The notes under the pieces: generated by a model | Seen by the model: only the letters and a program-made list of their open reading frames with translations | Told to the model about the DNA's origin: nothing | Database searches by the model: none | Position numbers and translations under genes: made by a program | Shown here: one piece after another, positions 11,256-22,211 of the stretch | Layout of the letters: every line of letters starts with the position of its first letter | Position numbering within the stretch: the first letter of the stretch is position 1 | Assembly (NCBI GenBank): GCA_018873245.2 | Contig: JAEMBT020000009.1 | Span: 14,337,112 to 14,401,111, forward strand | Source of the DNA: Archegozetes longisetosus | Taxonomy: Eukaryota; Arthropoda; Arachnida; Sarcoptiformes; Trhypochthoniidae | Reading direction: 5' to 3' | DNA length: 64,000 nt

Positions 11256-12929
11256 TTAAGATAAAGCAATAGCTTTAGCGAAAACTCCATATTTTGGAGT
11301 CATTGTAATAGACTTAAAATCTCGTGTAATGTCTCCCAATTCTGTTTTCTCAGATGGAACCAATTTGTATTTGATGAGTAATTTAGAGAGAGCTAATTTC
11401 ATCTCAAGCATAGCGAATCGCATACCGATGCAATTACGCGGTCCCACACCAAATGGCTGCCAAACCACTGGGTTTATTAAGTGATTATTCTCATCTGAAA
11501 ATCTTTGTGGATCAAACTTTTCTGGTTCTGACCAAAGTTCTGGATCTCTATGTAAGTAATAAACAGGTACTCGACAGTCTGTTCCTCTCGGAATCACAAT
11601 ATTTTTGTAGTGATAGTCAGTCTTTGATAAACGACTTATGAAAGTAGTGACGGGAGGATAGACTCTCATTGTTTCATAAACTACTTGTTCCATAAAACGC
11701 AATTTAGTCACTGTATTGTAATCCAGTCTTCCTTCTTCTTCAATTAATTGTTTAACTTCTTCACGAATCTCTTCCTGAACGTCCTGATGATTGATAAGAA
11801 TGTGTACAATGAATGAAAGAGCAGTACTCGTTGTCTCATATCCAGCATCAAAAAATAGAACTGCATTTGAGGCCACCTCATCATTAGTCATATTTGTTCT
11901 CTTAGTTGATTGTTCTTTAGTCTCAACAATGTTGTCGTCATTCATATCAGTGCTAATTTCAAGCTTGTCATTAGTGAGTATTTGCCCACTCTTTGCCTCT
12001 AACATCAATTGAAGTAAGTCTCTTCTGTCTTGACTCAAGTTTTTACGTCTTTCACTAATTATTTGATCACTTACTTTAAGTAAATATCCGTGATCTGAGT
12101 AACCAAACAATTGTTTGACCAGTTCCACAAAAATACGGACCCGATTTATAATGAATCTGAATTCAGGAAATAAAAACCACAAAAAAATCAGAGACTGTCC
12201 AACTTTGATGTTGAAAGTTCCGCGAGCAGCCTCCAAAACAGGATTTTTATAATTGTCTTGAGCTCCAGTGTCGACACCAAATGCTGTCTTAGATATTGTA
12301 TCTAATGTTAATCCCTGAAGAAGTTCATAGATATCAAACTCTTTATTTTGTTGTGAACTTTCTGCCACTCTTGAAATGAACTTATCGATCGATGAGTTAA
12401 TGATTGGAGTGATTTGTTTCAGTTTAGATCCACTGAAAGTAGGTGTCAAAGTACTTCTCATTTGTTTCCATCGGCTATCTTCACAAGAGATTAGACTGTG
12501 CCGCAATCTTGGATTAGGATTAAGTCCACCTTCGACAACTAGTGCTCGTCTCGAGAATTTATGAAAATCTTTGATTTGCATTAATTTTAGTAACTCTGTG
12601 TCAGCGATTAACACAAATGGTTTTCCCCCTAAATAGTAACCAACTATTCGGCCATACTTATTGATCCACTCTTCGTGACACTTTGCATAACCTTTGGTTT
12701 GATACTCTTTGAAATTACCAAATATTAGGTGAGGTTCAGGTCCAGGAATACCATTTCGTTTCAATTTAGTCATTAGACGTATTCGCCAATTATACCAAAC
12801 AATGAGCACAATCAACAAAATCGGCAGTAAAATTAAAATAAACATTTTAAAGTTTTCACTTTTGTAATGAGCTTCTAATGAAAATCTCACTTTTTCAATG
12901 AGTTTATGTTTTTTGGTAAACTTATTCAA
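11256..12929 (-). CDS. Cytochrome P450, CYP3-clan type, intact copy
   Basis: 557 codons without an intron. P450s of this kind are ER-anchored, haem-thiolate monooxygenases that oxidise lipophilic substrates; in arthropods the CYP3 clan is often tied to detoxification. Visible parts are an N-terminal anchor (about residues 29-46), a proline-rich hinge GIPGPEPH (60-67), C-helix WKQMR (154-158), I-helix DAGYETTST (361-369), K-helix ETMR (419-422), FDPQRF (472-477) and haem loop FGVGPRNCIG with Cys500. The usual length is about 500, so the Met at residue 29, just before the anchor, may be the true start; the first 28 residues are extra. A broken second copy lies in arm B at 46243-47882. The clan call rests on overall look, not on a search. 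No regulatory element is evident upstream. Confidence 0.9.
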   Translation of the reverse strand: MNKFTKKHKLIEKVRFSLEAHYKSENFKMFILILLPILLIVLIVWYNWRIRLMTKLKRNGIPGPEPHLIFGNFKEYQTKGYAKCHEEWINKYGRIVGYYLGGKPFVLIADTELLKLMQIKDFHKFSRRALVVEGGLNPNPRLRHSLISCEDSRWKQMRSTLTPTFSGSKLKQITPIINSSIDKFISRVAESSQQNKEFDIYELLQGLTLDTISKTAFGVDTGAQDNYKNPVLEAARGTFNIKVGQSLIFLWFLFPEFRFIINRVRIFVELVKQLFGYSDHGYLLKVSDQIISERRKNLSQDRRDLLQLMLEAKSGQILTNDKLEISTDMNDDNIVETKEQSTKRTNMTNDEVASNAVLFFDAGYETTSTALSFIVHILINHQDVQEEIREEVKQLIEEEGRLDYNTVTKLRFMEQVVYETMRVYPPVTTFISRLSKTDYHYKNIVIPRGTDCRVPVYYLHRDPELWSEPEKFDPQRFSDENNHLINPVVWQPFGVGPRNCIGMRFAMLEMKLALSKLLIKYKLVPSEKTELGDITRDFKSITMTPKYGVFAKAIALS

Positions 12930-12980
12930 ACTCTAACAAAGTAAAACTCAGTTTAATTTGAAGGAAATGATTAGACTTTA

Positions 12981-14540
12981 AATTAGTTGAAATAAGCATA
13001 AACAGAAGTTTAGACTTAGTGTCAAAATGGCTTAAAGTATAAGAGAAGCTTAAGATAAACTTGTTTATAAGCATCTGGCTTGTATCAGAAGATGATTTGC
13101 GAACCTTAGAGTGGACCCGTTATCATTTGAGATAATTCATGTAGTTCACGTGACATGCAGTATTATCGCTCATCAAACTTAAAGCTACGTAGTTTTGTTT
13201 ATACATAAGTCAAATCTCATCGTGTTTGGGTGAAGGTGCTATTTTTTGCCATTACTAGCGTTTTATAGGCATTTTTACTGAAATTTGTTGAAATGCATAT
13301 ATAATAGTTGGCAATGGTTTGAGAAAAATAATGCGATTATTAAATAAATAGTTTAGGTGAATAATAAAATCATTGAGCTTTATGTCAAATCAAAATTCTT
13401 ATGTATTAATTATCCATTTGAACAGTTTTTTCGTCAAAATTTTTACTAAATAATAGACTAAATGTTGCTAAATTTCTCATATAAATCGATATGCTATCGA
13501 GAAAAGCTAAAATACTCGCAAATATGAAAAAATTAAATCTCTTTCCACAATAATCTTCAAATTCATCAAAATATAAGATTCCAAGAAGCCCTTAAACCAT
13601 CAAATGATTAATAAAACTTTTATTGCGAAAATAGTTAAAAGTTCGTATAGGATATATTTGATTCGATTAAAGATTGAAAAGGCAATGATCGAAGTAATTT
13701 ATTTATTTTTAATAAAGAGATGCTGTATATACCTCTCGATATGATATCGATATTATATTGAAAATAGGGAAAAAAACACTCCTTTAGAATATAGAAATTA
13801 TATAGAAATTTTTTAACAGTAAGATAGTATTCTCAAAACTTTCTATTTGTAAATTCGAAAAATTAATACCTTCTTAGTTTTAATTGATATGATCGCTATC
13901 TTTTACACTGAAATGAATTGCATTGAGTGTGTGTATATCGAGCTTTATCAATTGAATTTCAAAGCATTCATTTAATATGGTTTGATGAGAAGAGCACATA
14001 AGAAAAATAACAACAGTGAGATTGATTCATCTGATTGTGGAGCCCAGAGTCAGAATATTGTTTTTTAGGAACATTTCTTCGACTTGTTAAGGAAAGCCAC
14101 AATCGAAAAGGCTAATGCAATAAATGAATCTTTATAATTGATTTGAGTGTGTGAACCTGTGTGGTACTTAACAATATGTAGAGCTATATCAGAATAAATT
14201 TTACCGGTATATTACTGGTAGACAGTTAAAGATCGCTTATTCATTTTAAACACTAAGCAGATAATATCAGAGAAATAAGAGTTTTTAAAGTTCAATCAAA
14301 ACTAAAACTAAAACTCTACAGTAGTGTAGAAAAAACCTTTTTTTGAGATAGTCGTGAGTCGCAGTGATTTTAACAATTACTCAGCTTTCCAGCTGACAAA
14401 AAATTAGTGTGAGAAAAGCTGGATTTTTCGGTGAATAGAATTTATACAATCTCATTATACTGCCTTGATTTAACCTTAATAAAAGGATATGTATAAGAAG
14501 TATTTCAACGAAGCAGTTCAAACGTTGTTCAGAACTTTAA
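12981..14540. other. Intergenic between P450 and dUTPase pseudogene
   Basis: A+T-rich, with short AT-palindromes near 13735-13760 ('gatatgatatcgatat'). I see no gene, RNA or delimited transposon. It could contain the P450 promoter, which would read leftward. Confidence 0.4.
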
Positions 14541-14589
14541 TTGTGTGAGTCTTACATATAATTATGATATGTTAGTTTCACCAACAAAG

Positions 14590-15107
14590 CAATGCAAAAG
14601 TGTTTGAGTTCGAGCTATTGTCACCAAACGCATTTCCACCAACGAAGGGATCAAATTTTGCAGCTGGATATGACTTATAGGGTGCCTATGATTATGTGAT
14701 ACCAGTTAGGGGTAAAGAAATAGTAGGCGCTATTCATATTTCGAATGATTTTCAAAAATTTAAGTAAAACTAATGTTTATTTCATTTTAATCGTAGATAA
14801 AGACCGATATAAGTAAGTTTATTACTATTCCCAGTGGATATTACGGACGAGTAGCTCCGCGCTCAGGTCTTGTGTGGGACATTTCATAGATGTTGGCGCC
14901 AGAATCACTGATGAGGATTGTATAGGAAATGTTTGTTTTATTTTATTTAATTTTAATGATAAAAAGTTTGTAGTAAAGAGAGGCGACAGAATTGCACAAC
15001 TTATATGCGAACAAATCGCTGATACTGAACTCGTTGAAACAAAGTTAGATAACACTATAAGAAGTGATTCTGGTTTTGGGTCTACAAATTTTGCAATTGT
15101 TAAGTAA
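14590..15107 (+). pseudogene. dUTP diphosphatase (dUTPase), decayed
   Basis: dUTPase hydrolyses dUTP to dUMP and keeps uracil out of DNA. All five trimeric-dUTPase motifs can be found: AAGYDL (about 14660-14677), PRSGL (about 14855-14870), [22 protein letters not shown] (about 14990-15010), and the glycine-rich tail GFGST (about 15075-15090). An intron lies between VIPVRGKEI and KTDIS (roughly 14727-14797) but its donor no longer fits. Lesions: TAG at 14678-14680 directly after motif 1, and a one-base loss near 14875, after motif 2. The residue after DED, usually Tyr at the substrate pocket, is Cys. The start codon is not clear. A small multi-exon gene like this is normally essential, so a working copy must lie elsewhere if this sequence is correct. 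Confidence 0.8.
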
Positions 15108-15144
15108 TTTGTTTCTTTTAATTAAATAATTCCACTTCTACAGA

Positions 15145-15700
15145 CATCTAATCCAAATCTACAGACAATTCCACTTACAACGAGTCCGCTTATAACGAAT
15201 CTCCGCATATAACGAATCTGTCTGTGGAACAGGGAACAGATTATATGTTTTGTATTAAAAAGTATCGGTTATAACGAGTTCGCTTATAACGAGTTATCGG
15301 TTATTACGAGCTTATTCTGTAGGATATGTAGTATAAAAAGTGTTCGTTTATAACGAGTTGTAATCAAAACCATAAATAATAGTCAAAACTGTAATACAAT
15401 CCAATGTATTGCTTATTATATGATTGAAAGCATTTATGTTTAGACCGCTATGCCCACAGTTTTGACTTAAATATGTTTTTCTGAAAAAAAAATTTGATTG
15501 AAATAATGAAAATTTAAGTAATGTCAACTAAAAAAGAGAAACATTTTTTAATCAAAAATCAGATTAGATGTCATACGAGAAAAGGAAAATGATACTAATT
15601 ATGACACTATTACTGCTAAATATGGCTTAACTAATAAGACATCGATATGTGATTTCATAAAAATAAAGACAAAATCGAGCAAAAGATCAAAGTTAATAAT
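15145..15700 (+). mobile_element. Tigger/pogo-like transposon remnant
   Basis: 15175-15360 carries many copies of 'tataacgag/tataacgaa', a common terminal pattern of Tigger-like elements. Downstream, 15559-15690 translates to a helix-turn-helix of the CENP-B/pogo N-terminal kind: DVIREKENDTNYDTITAKYG followed by LTNKTSICDFIK. No catalytic DDE part is found after it, so only the start of a transposase is left. Confidence 0.5.
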
Positions 15701-15785
15701 TGATCGATAAATTCGATATTTGTATCATTAGATTCAATATTCAAAAGAAATAGATCAATTTGACAGAACTTATTGGTCCAAATAC

Positions 15786-16040
15786 TTGTTTTGGAGTTGG
15801 ATTATATTTGGCACTGTTTTGAATGTGTTGATATATCAAATGCTATTCGGCCACATGAATCCGATAACAAGATCAACATTCTTATATCCTATAACTTTAT
15901 TGCTTGACATTTCGGCTTTTCTCGCGAATACGGCCTCTTCTGTTGCTTTACAAGTGAGAAAATGTCTCAAAGTTCTCTACAATATATCAGTTTCACACCC
16001 GAAAAGAGGATTAACTGGGACGAATAGGATAAAAGTATAA
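15786..16040 (+). CDS. Hydrophobic open frame of unknown nature
   Basis: An 84-codon frame, very hydrophobic over its first 60 residues, with segments such as WIIFGTVLNVLIYQMLFG and FLYPITLLLDISAFLA. It could be one exon of a polytopic membrane protein, or chance. I recognise no family and see no clear neighbouring exons. It follows the pogo-like remnant directly. Confidence 0.18.
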   Translation: MFWSWIIFGTVLNVLIYQMLFGHMNPITRSTFLYPITLLLDISAFLANTASSVALQVRKCLKVLYNISVSHPKRGLTGTNRIKV

Positions 16041-16857
16041 CCTTATTGATTGAATACTTGATCATATTTTCATAGGAGTTTTCTTCAAATTTGTTTATAA
16101 ACTTTTACTAATAATTCTGGATAAATATTTAGTTATTGATATTTATTGAAGACATCGGAAAGCAAACGATTGGCTTTCACTGTTGGAAAATATTTGTCAT
16201 CGATTATAAACGATTTTGTGAGGTTCGATCATAGACTTGACAATATATGCTTCAGTTATATATTTTTTACCCAAATAGATTTTGATGGTTAACATCGCGC
16301 TCTTTCTTAAAATAATTGAGATCTCGAGAGACAAAAATATTTTAAATTTGGCGATACACTCCTACACAATGTCAAATCTACCATTTGATTGAAAACGTAT
16401 AGAAAAACTATTGTTTGGAAACAATACCTCAAGACATTTTAGAATAATTTAAAGCGTCCTCAGTATTATGCTTTAAAGCAATGTCTGGTTTAATTAAATG
16501 AAATGAATTTAAACTATTTTTAAAAATTTACAAATCCTTTAAAAAATTAGAAATCCTTTAAAAAGATTAAGTTGGACTTGGATTTCTTTTGAATTGAGAG
16601 ATCAATCGATGGCAGTGTTGTTAAAGAAAGTTTCTAGAAACTTTCCATCATTAATCGATGGCGTCCTGAACACTAGTTTGAAGTATTTTACTGTCATTAT
16701 TTGTTAAGAGGTCTTAGAGGATTAGCATATAAACCATTGTAATAAATGAAGTTTTGTAATTTTTCGCTGCTATATCCGAACGTTTGCAAATGTCTTAAAC
16801 ATTTTTGATAGTAGTGATGTTAATAAAAGCCCAGATAATGTGTTGAAGGCTGAAATA
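16041..16857. other. Intergenic
   Basis: No gene recognised. A short imperfect inverted repeat with 'aatcgatggc' words occurs at about 16600-16665. Confidence 0.35.
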
Positions 16858-17631
16858 CGGAGGGTTGGCAGGTCAATTCGCGAAAAAATTGAAAGAGTTT
16901 TAACTTTTTGTACAATTAATACACACAAATTCTGATTATACTAATGAATAACACATTTATATAAAAATGTTTTAACATAAATTTATTAGTAAAAACAAAA
17001 CAGGAACAGAGAAAACTGCTTATCAAACTTAAGGGCAGTTGTCAACTTTTTTAAAATCATGTATACTTTCACGGTAATTTGCAATAACTTTCGCCTTATT
17101 GTCGTCTATAGATTGTCACATTTAAGTTGAAACTTCGAGACAGGGTGAGAAGACTTTAACAGACATTTTTTCAATAATATTTGATTTGATATTCTCAATA
17201 CTTAATAAATTTGTAATTTTATTTACTCACAAAAATGAGAATAAGAAATACAATACTATTTGAATGGAGTATATTGAGAGAAGACATTCTTTCTTTTAAC
17301 TTATTTTATACGATTTTGGTTTAATTAGCCTACAACCTTATTACGGTAATTAATCTTAGATATTTAAACATGAGAATTGCATACTTTTCATATCTTTAAC
17401 CTTTTTGTTAGATTTTTAAATGAACGGACAAAGCTTAAAATTGTTGAAAACTGTCCTTCAGGTTGATATGCAGTTTTCTTTGTTCTTGTTATGATTTTTA
17501 CTAATAAATTTATATTAAAATATTTTAATATAAATGTGTTATTCAATATTATAATCAGAATTTATGTGTATTAATTGTATAAATAGTTGCAACTCTTCAA
17601 TTTGTTCACGAATTGAGTTGCCAACCCTCTG
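16858..17631. mobile_element. 774-bp MITE with about 165-nt terminal inverted repeats
   Basis: Left end CGGAGGGTTGGCA, right end TGCCAACCCTCTG, with TA on both flanks (16856-16857 and 17632-17633). The inverted arms run about 165 nt each and include matching 'cacaaattctgattata' blocks. TA target sites suggest Tc1/mariner ancestry. No transposase. Confidence 0.65.
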
Positions 17632-17633
17632 TA

Positions 17634-19850
17634 TACTAAATTCTACCACTTCTTGGTTCTAATTGGATTAGAATACTTTAGAATAGATTTGAATTTGTAT
17701 CACATTTTTGATGTTACAGTTTGTAAAATGAAAGGCATTGTAAAAATGAATTCTCAAAATCAAATTTTATTGGAGATATGTCTTTAAAAGATAAGCTAAC
17801 TTCTCTTATATCATTGTTTATGCTCTACATTCATGACAGTAAGACTGATGGCTTTCTTAAAGATAAAGCTGAAAAACTTAATGGTGATCGTATAATTCAC
17901 GTCATAAGGTTAATAGTTTATAGTTTTTAGAGCTTGAAATAATGTGTATCTTATTCCAACTTATTGTGTTTAATAATGCAAAAAGTTAGTAATCAAGAGG
18001 TTCTATAACACAGATCTTATCAACTATTTTTTATCAAAAAGCGAAAATTAAGCATGAAATTTGATAAAGAGCTAAATTATTTTTGCAAGTTTAATTCAAT
18101 ATGTGTTCTTGAGATCAACGAGAAATTTGACACTACTTTTCAAAAGTAAATAATTAATACATGTTTTCATCTTATTAGCAGAAAATAGTTTTAGCTATCA
18201 AATAAAATTTTGTTCAGTAATTCGAGCTAATTTTTTAAGTTAAATAAAAATTGAGGAAAAATTAGGTTTCAATAGAAACTACACAATCTATAAGAAGTTG
18301 TGCTGTTATAATAGTTTATTAATATAAGCACTTGAAAATATATAGTTCTATCAGTGACAAATAATAAAGCACCAATTCTAACATATTTTAATAAATCTCA
18401 ACAGCTAAATTTAATATTCATATAGCTTTCAATAACTGGAAGGCTACAAGTTGAGAATATCTGCTATAAGATCTTGTATAGTAACACATATTGATTTATA
18501 AATAATGCAATAGATTTATATTGCTCACGAGAACTATATATAAGTTCAAAACTAGTGGTGGAAGTTAATACCTGAAGTAACTGACGAGAGAGAAGGGTAG
18601 AAAAGTACGTCATAAAAGATTTTTTAGCAAGACTAATTAGTTTGATAGTTTTAATAATCGAAGAAGGATATACTTTCTCGTCAAGTCTGTCATTCATTTA
18701 GGTAACATGCCTCGAGTCTGGGTCTCACTCTCTCGAAGGACACAACATTCAACATGAATTGTTTAATCCAACAAACCGAGATTCTATCAATATCAGTAAT
18801 GAAACACATTGACGCAAGAATCAAAAGTTTCGTGACTTATGGTATGAAGTTGATCATGTCAAACAATTTTAATATGTAAAACTAACAATCGAGAGATAAC
18901 TAGAAACTAATGTAAAGGTTGAAGTGCATTGAACTTTAAAATTTTTACTTTCTTTTTCTATACTTACCACATATTTGCTTATTTATTGATATTTCACACA
19001 AACTTGTAAGAAGGGTTTGAGTACTGGCCTTATTGGAGTTGGGGCGGCGGATTAAGATTTTGAAGTCGCTCAAAAGTATTATTTCTTTTTTGTCAATAAC
19101 TCTATTATCTTAATGTTTATTATACATATATATAAAATAACGTAAGTTTAAGACTATTGTAACAAATACTTAAATGAATTGCTATAAGGTTGGTGATAAG
19201 TTAACTTCTTACTTGTTTACTAATATTACTAACTGCAGACTTATTCAAGCACAGAAGATCAGCAAACCGAGTCTCAGTCAAATTTTGAGTCTGAGTCTGA
19301 AAAGTCTAAGCCTAAACCTGATTTCGAGTATGAATCTGTGTACAATACTGCTGAATAGAAGTTAGAATCACAGTTAACTACTTCTGATTGTTTTCATTTG
19401 GAAATTACCAGAAGGGCAGCTGACAAAAATAAAGCTGATCATTTATTGTGATGTTTGATATTTATTTCTTTAATGACTTATTTCTAATAATTAATGTTCA
19501 ATTAAATGACTATTCTCAACAGAAATATTAATCAACTATTTTATAAGTGCCATACAACAAAAGCAGATGTAGGGATATGGCGTTCATGTCTCGAAAGTAT
19601 ATCGAATAATCAATAGGTGAACAAATATTATATATGAAATATATTATGGTTTTTGAAAAAGTATTAAAAATTCATGAAGAACTAAGTATTTCTGGAAAAA
19701 TCTAACCATCAAGTGCTATGACAACAACGAAGTTCTCTTCACAACAAATATCGTTATTTATATTCCTGCAACGAAGTCATAATTCAAAGGATAGGTTGTG
19801 AATCCGAATTGAAAACATGGCTGATGTTTGTGTAAATATAACACAAAACC
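17634..19850. other. Gene-poor stretch before the ionotropic receptor pseudogene
   Basis: One open stretch from ATG 17779 to about 17940 gives MSLKDKLTSLISLFMLYIHD and on, which looks protein-like but which I cannot assign. At 19255-19345 there are 'gagtctgagtctga' direct repeats like those at 43390-43870. Lost N-terminal exons of the receptor pseudogene could be here but I cannot trace them. Confidence 0.3.
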
Positions 19851-19851
19851 A

Positions 19852-22211
19852 ACAAACTTTGGTCTAAATAAGACTATAGATCCTGAAAGAACTACAACTT
19901 TCAGTGAAAGCTGGGCGTCACACTTTGTTTAAAACCATTCGAATGCTATTTGTGGACCTTTGATCAAATTATTACAAGAATTCTCAAAATGTTATGACTA
20001 TAGGTATAGAAATAATTAAGAAAAAATAATTTTTCATGATATTTACTAAGAAATTTAATCATTTTCAAGCTTGATCAGAATAAGAAGTGAGGATCCAATG
20101 GAATTGACTGAAAAGTTAACTAAAGCTAATAACTCGTTGTTTTTATTTCCCATGACACAGCCGAATATAGAATTGATCGAATCAATTTATGGTACACTCC
20201 CTCTCAAGTTTAGCCGATCATTAGGTACACATTAGGAGGGACATATCCTTTCAGCAATTAATAAAGTAACAGAAGAACAATCTCTATATCTATATGGGTT
20301 TGAAACTGAAGTCTGGATAGCAATATTTCTAGTTTTGCTTATGATAACTTTGCTCTTAGCCCTAATTAATAAATCGTTCCCAAATTTTTTTACAACATTT
20401 TGGGAATTCTTTCATTCGATGATATCGAAAACGACACCCAATCTTTCAAGATCTTCACTTAATAGATTTATTCTAAGTCTATGGTTACTACTTGGTGTCG
20501 TATCACTGGCTCTATACTCAGGAATATTTCATGCTAATTTGATTGTCCGTTCTCATGACGATATGATCGATACTTGGCAACAACTCTACGAGAGAAAAGA
20601 CTTAACTATCATAACGTCAATGTATAATTCATACATTAGTACATTCGCAAAATATACAAGAATGAAAACGAAATGGCGTTAGAATTTTCACGCAGAATTT
20701 ACGAGGTTGATCCTGCGGATCGAAGAGAAGTCACTGAGACTTTTAAATCTGTAGTTGATAGAAAGGCAGTGTTATCAGCCGCCAAACATGATTTGGATTC
20801 AATTCCCGAAGGGCTAAGTAAACATGGTATAGATATGAAAAAGTCAAGCAATTATCATATTTCTAAATTCGGTGGAGGAATAGTTCCTTATTTCATACCT
20901 CTATCAAAATCATTCAATCAAAGCATTGAGAAGAACCTGAACAAAGTGTGAGTTGTATTTGTTAACTTTGAGTATTCTTTGGAATATGTTCAGAGTGATT
21001 AAGAGGTGAGACCCATATATTTTGTTAGGACTCGACTCTCAAAGGTCAAAAGAGTAATTTTATGAGAGAAGTTTGAATTTCATGCCTTACACGAAAGAAT
21101 TTGAAATGTTAGTTTATAGCTCAAATGTTTTGTTGAATATCTCGAAAATCCTATGAATAATAGTGACTAAATTTCGTGCACAAATTCAAAGAATTTTCAC
21201 TTCTGATATTATGTGCACGGATTTTTCAATCACCTAATGGGGCAGAAAACAGATAAAATTGAATTTTTTGTATTTTTTATATCAGATCAAAAGTGAGAAG
21301 CATCGTCATCGATTAACGCATACATGACCTCTGGGGGTCACCCTCTTTTATAGAGTACGGGTGTTACCACTCACTCTGTGCATATTCTTAAGAATATTCT
21401 TTCTATATAGTATCTCAAAGGTCCGTATCTTAAGACATGTTTGATATCTTTAATAGTTAGTACTTCACATGCAAAGCAGACCTAAACACACTTATAACCT
21501 CAAACCTTTAAACAATACAAAAATATAAGCACCTAAAAAATAACTCAAGATATTCTGCGGACCTGTCGTGCAATGGTTAGCGTTATAGACTTATAATCGC
21601 AAGACACGGTTCAAGTCACTACTGAAATCGTAGAATATTTTCAGTTATTTCAAATGTATTCTCAAAACGGAATATTTTTACCTTCAAATAGAAAAGTTTA
21701 AAACGAATAAACATGCTTTAGTTCAAAGTTTCATATTTTGTTTGCTAAAAAGGATGACTGTATTTGTTGAGCTATACTTGCATATTAAATAAATCGCGCT
21801 ATCATTATTTAGAATTTTCTTAGCAAACGGACTATTCGGACGCAATGTATGTAATTAGTATTATAGACATATAAAACCAGAAGTTTTTAGTATTCCTATA
21901 TTTCTAGTAAAATGCAGTGATAGAAATTTAAAATGAAAATTTAAAACAATTACTATTTTTCTTGTGTGAATAGGATTAGCCGAACGATCGAGAGTGGAAT
22001 ATATGACAAATGGATGAAGGAAACTCTAAGATTTCGAAGAAAATATCTGTTGTCAACTTACCAGAAAACTGAGAAAAGCGAAGGAGAAATTACACCTTTC
22101 TCGATAGATTGTGTAAGCGTAGCGTTTTATGTTTGGTTCGTTGGTATCACTGTCGCTATTCTGGTTTTTATCATAGAATTACGCTCAGTAATCAGAGTCT
22201 TAAGAATTTAA
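19852..22211 (+). pseudogene. Ionotropic receptor (iGluR/IR family), decayed
   Basis: Glutamate-receptor-like ion channels of the IR group serve chemosensation in arthropods. In order: a ligand-binding S1 piece with CGPLIKLLQEFSKCYDY (about 19945-20003); a first membrane helix around WIAIFLVLLMITLLLALI (20315-20370); a pore segment near FFHSMISKTTPNL; a third helix SLWLLLGVVSLALYSGIFHA (about 20478-20540); an S2 region to 20947; and after a roughly 1-kb intron (20948-21973, GTGAGT...TAG) the last exon with the fourth helix VAFYVWFVGITVAILVF. The exon 20947/21974 splice keeps frame. Lesions: TAA at 19930-19932, TAG at 20233-20235, and a frameshift near 20665. Order and topology make the family assignment firm; the subfamily is unknown. 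Confidence 0.7.
21557..21630 (+). ncRNA. Degenerate tRNA-like sequence inside the receptor intron
   Basis: An A-box-like stretch (TCGTGCAATGGTTAGCG) and a B-box-like GGTTCAAGTC lie at tRNA spacing, with a CTTATAA seven-base loop candidate between them. The stems do not pair well, and the T-loop departs from consensus. It is best read as a tRNA pseudogene or the head of a tRNA-derived SINE, not a working tRNA. Confidence 0.4.

Larger units (their letters stand above)
2100..12980 (+). repeat. Arm A of a large inverted duplication (partner 46150-55097)
   Basis: Arm A and arm B share the same landmarks in mirrored order and opposite strands: unknown-gene exons (2160-2881 versus 55040-54307), a spacer containing a conserved block (2900-3060 versus 53400-53270), the membrane-protein gene (8680-8215 versus 52680-53120), spacer blocks (9290-9590 versus 52060-50100), pogo-like sequence (9810-10010 versus 49890-49690), and the P450 (12929-11256 versus 46243-47880). 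Edges were placed by eye where similarity stops, near 2100 and 12980. Each arm also holds private insertions or deletions. The largest difference is 3870-8215, which has no counterpart in arm B. Confidence 0.85.

Noticed and set aside
11453-12564. Plus-strand frames inside the P450 gene
   Set aside because: They overlap the intact P450 on the opposite strand and have no support of their own.
21557-21630. Functional tRNA with a UAU anticodon
   Set aside because: The A- and B-box words are present, but anticodon and T stems do not pair, so only a degenerate tRNA-like call is kept.
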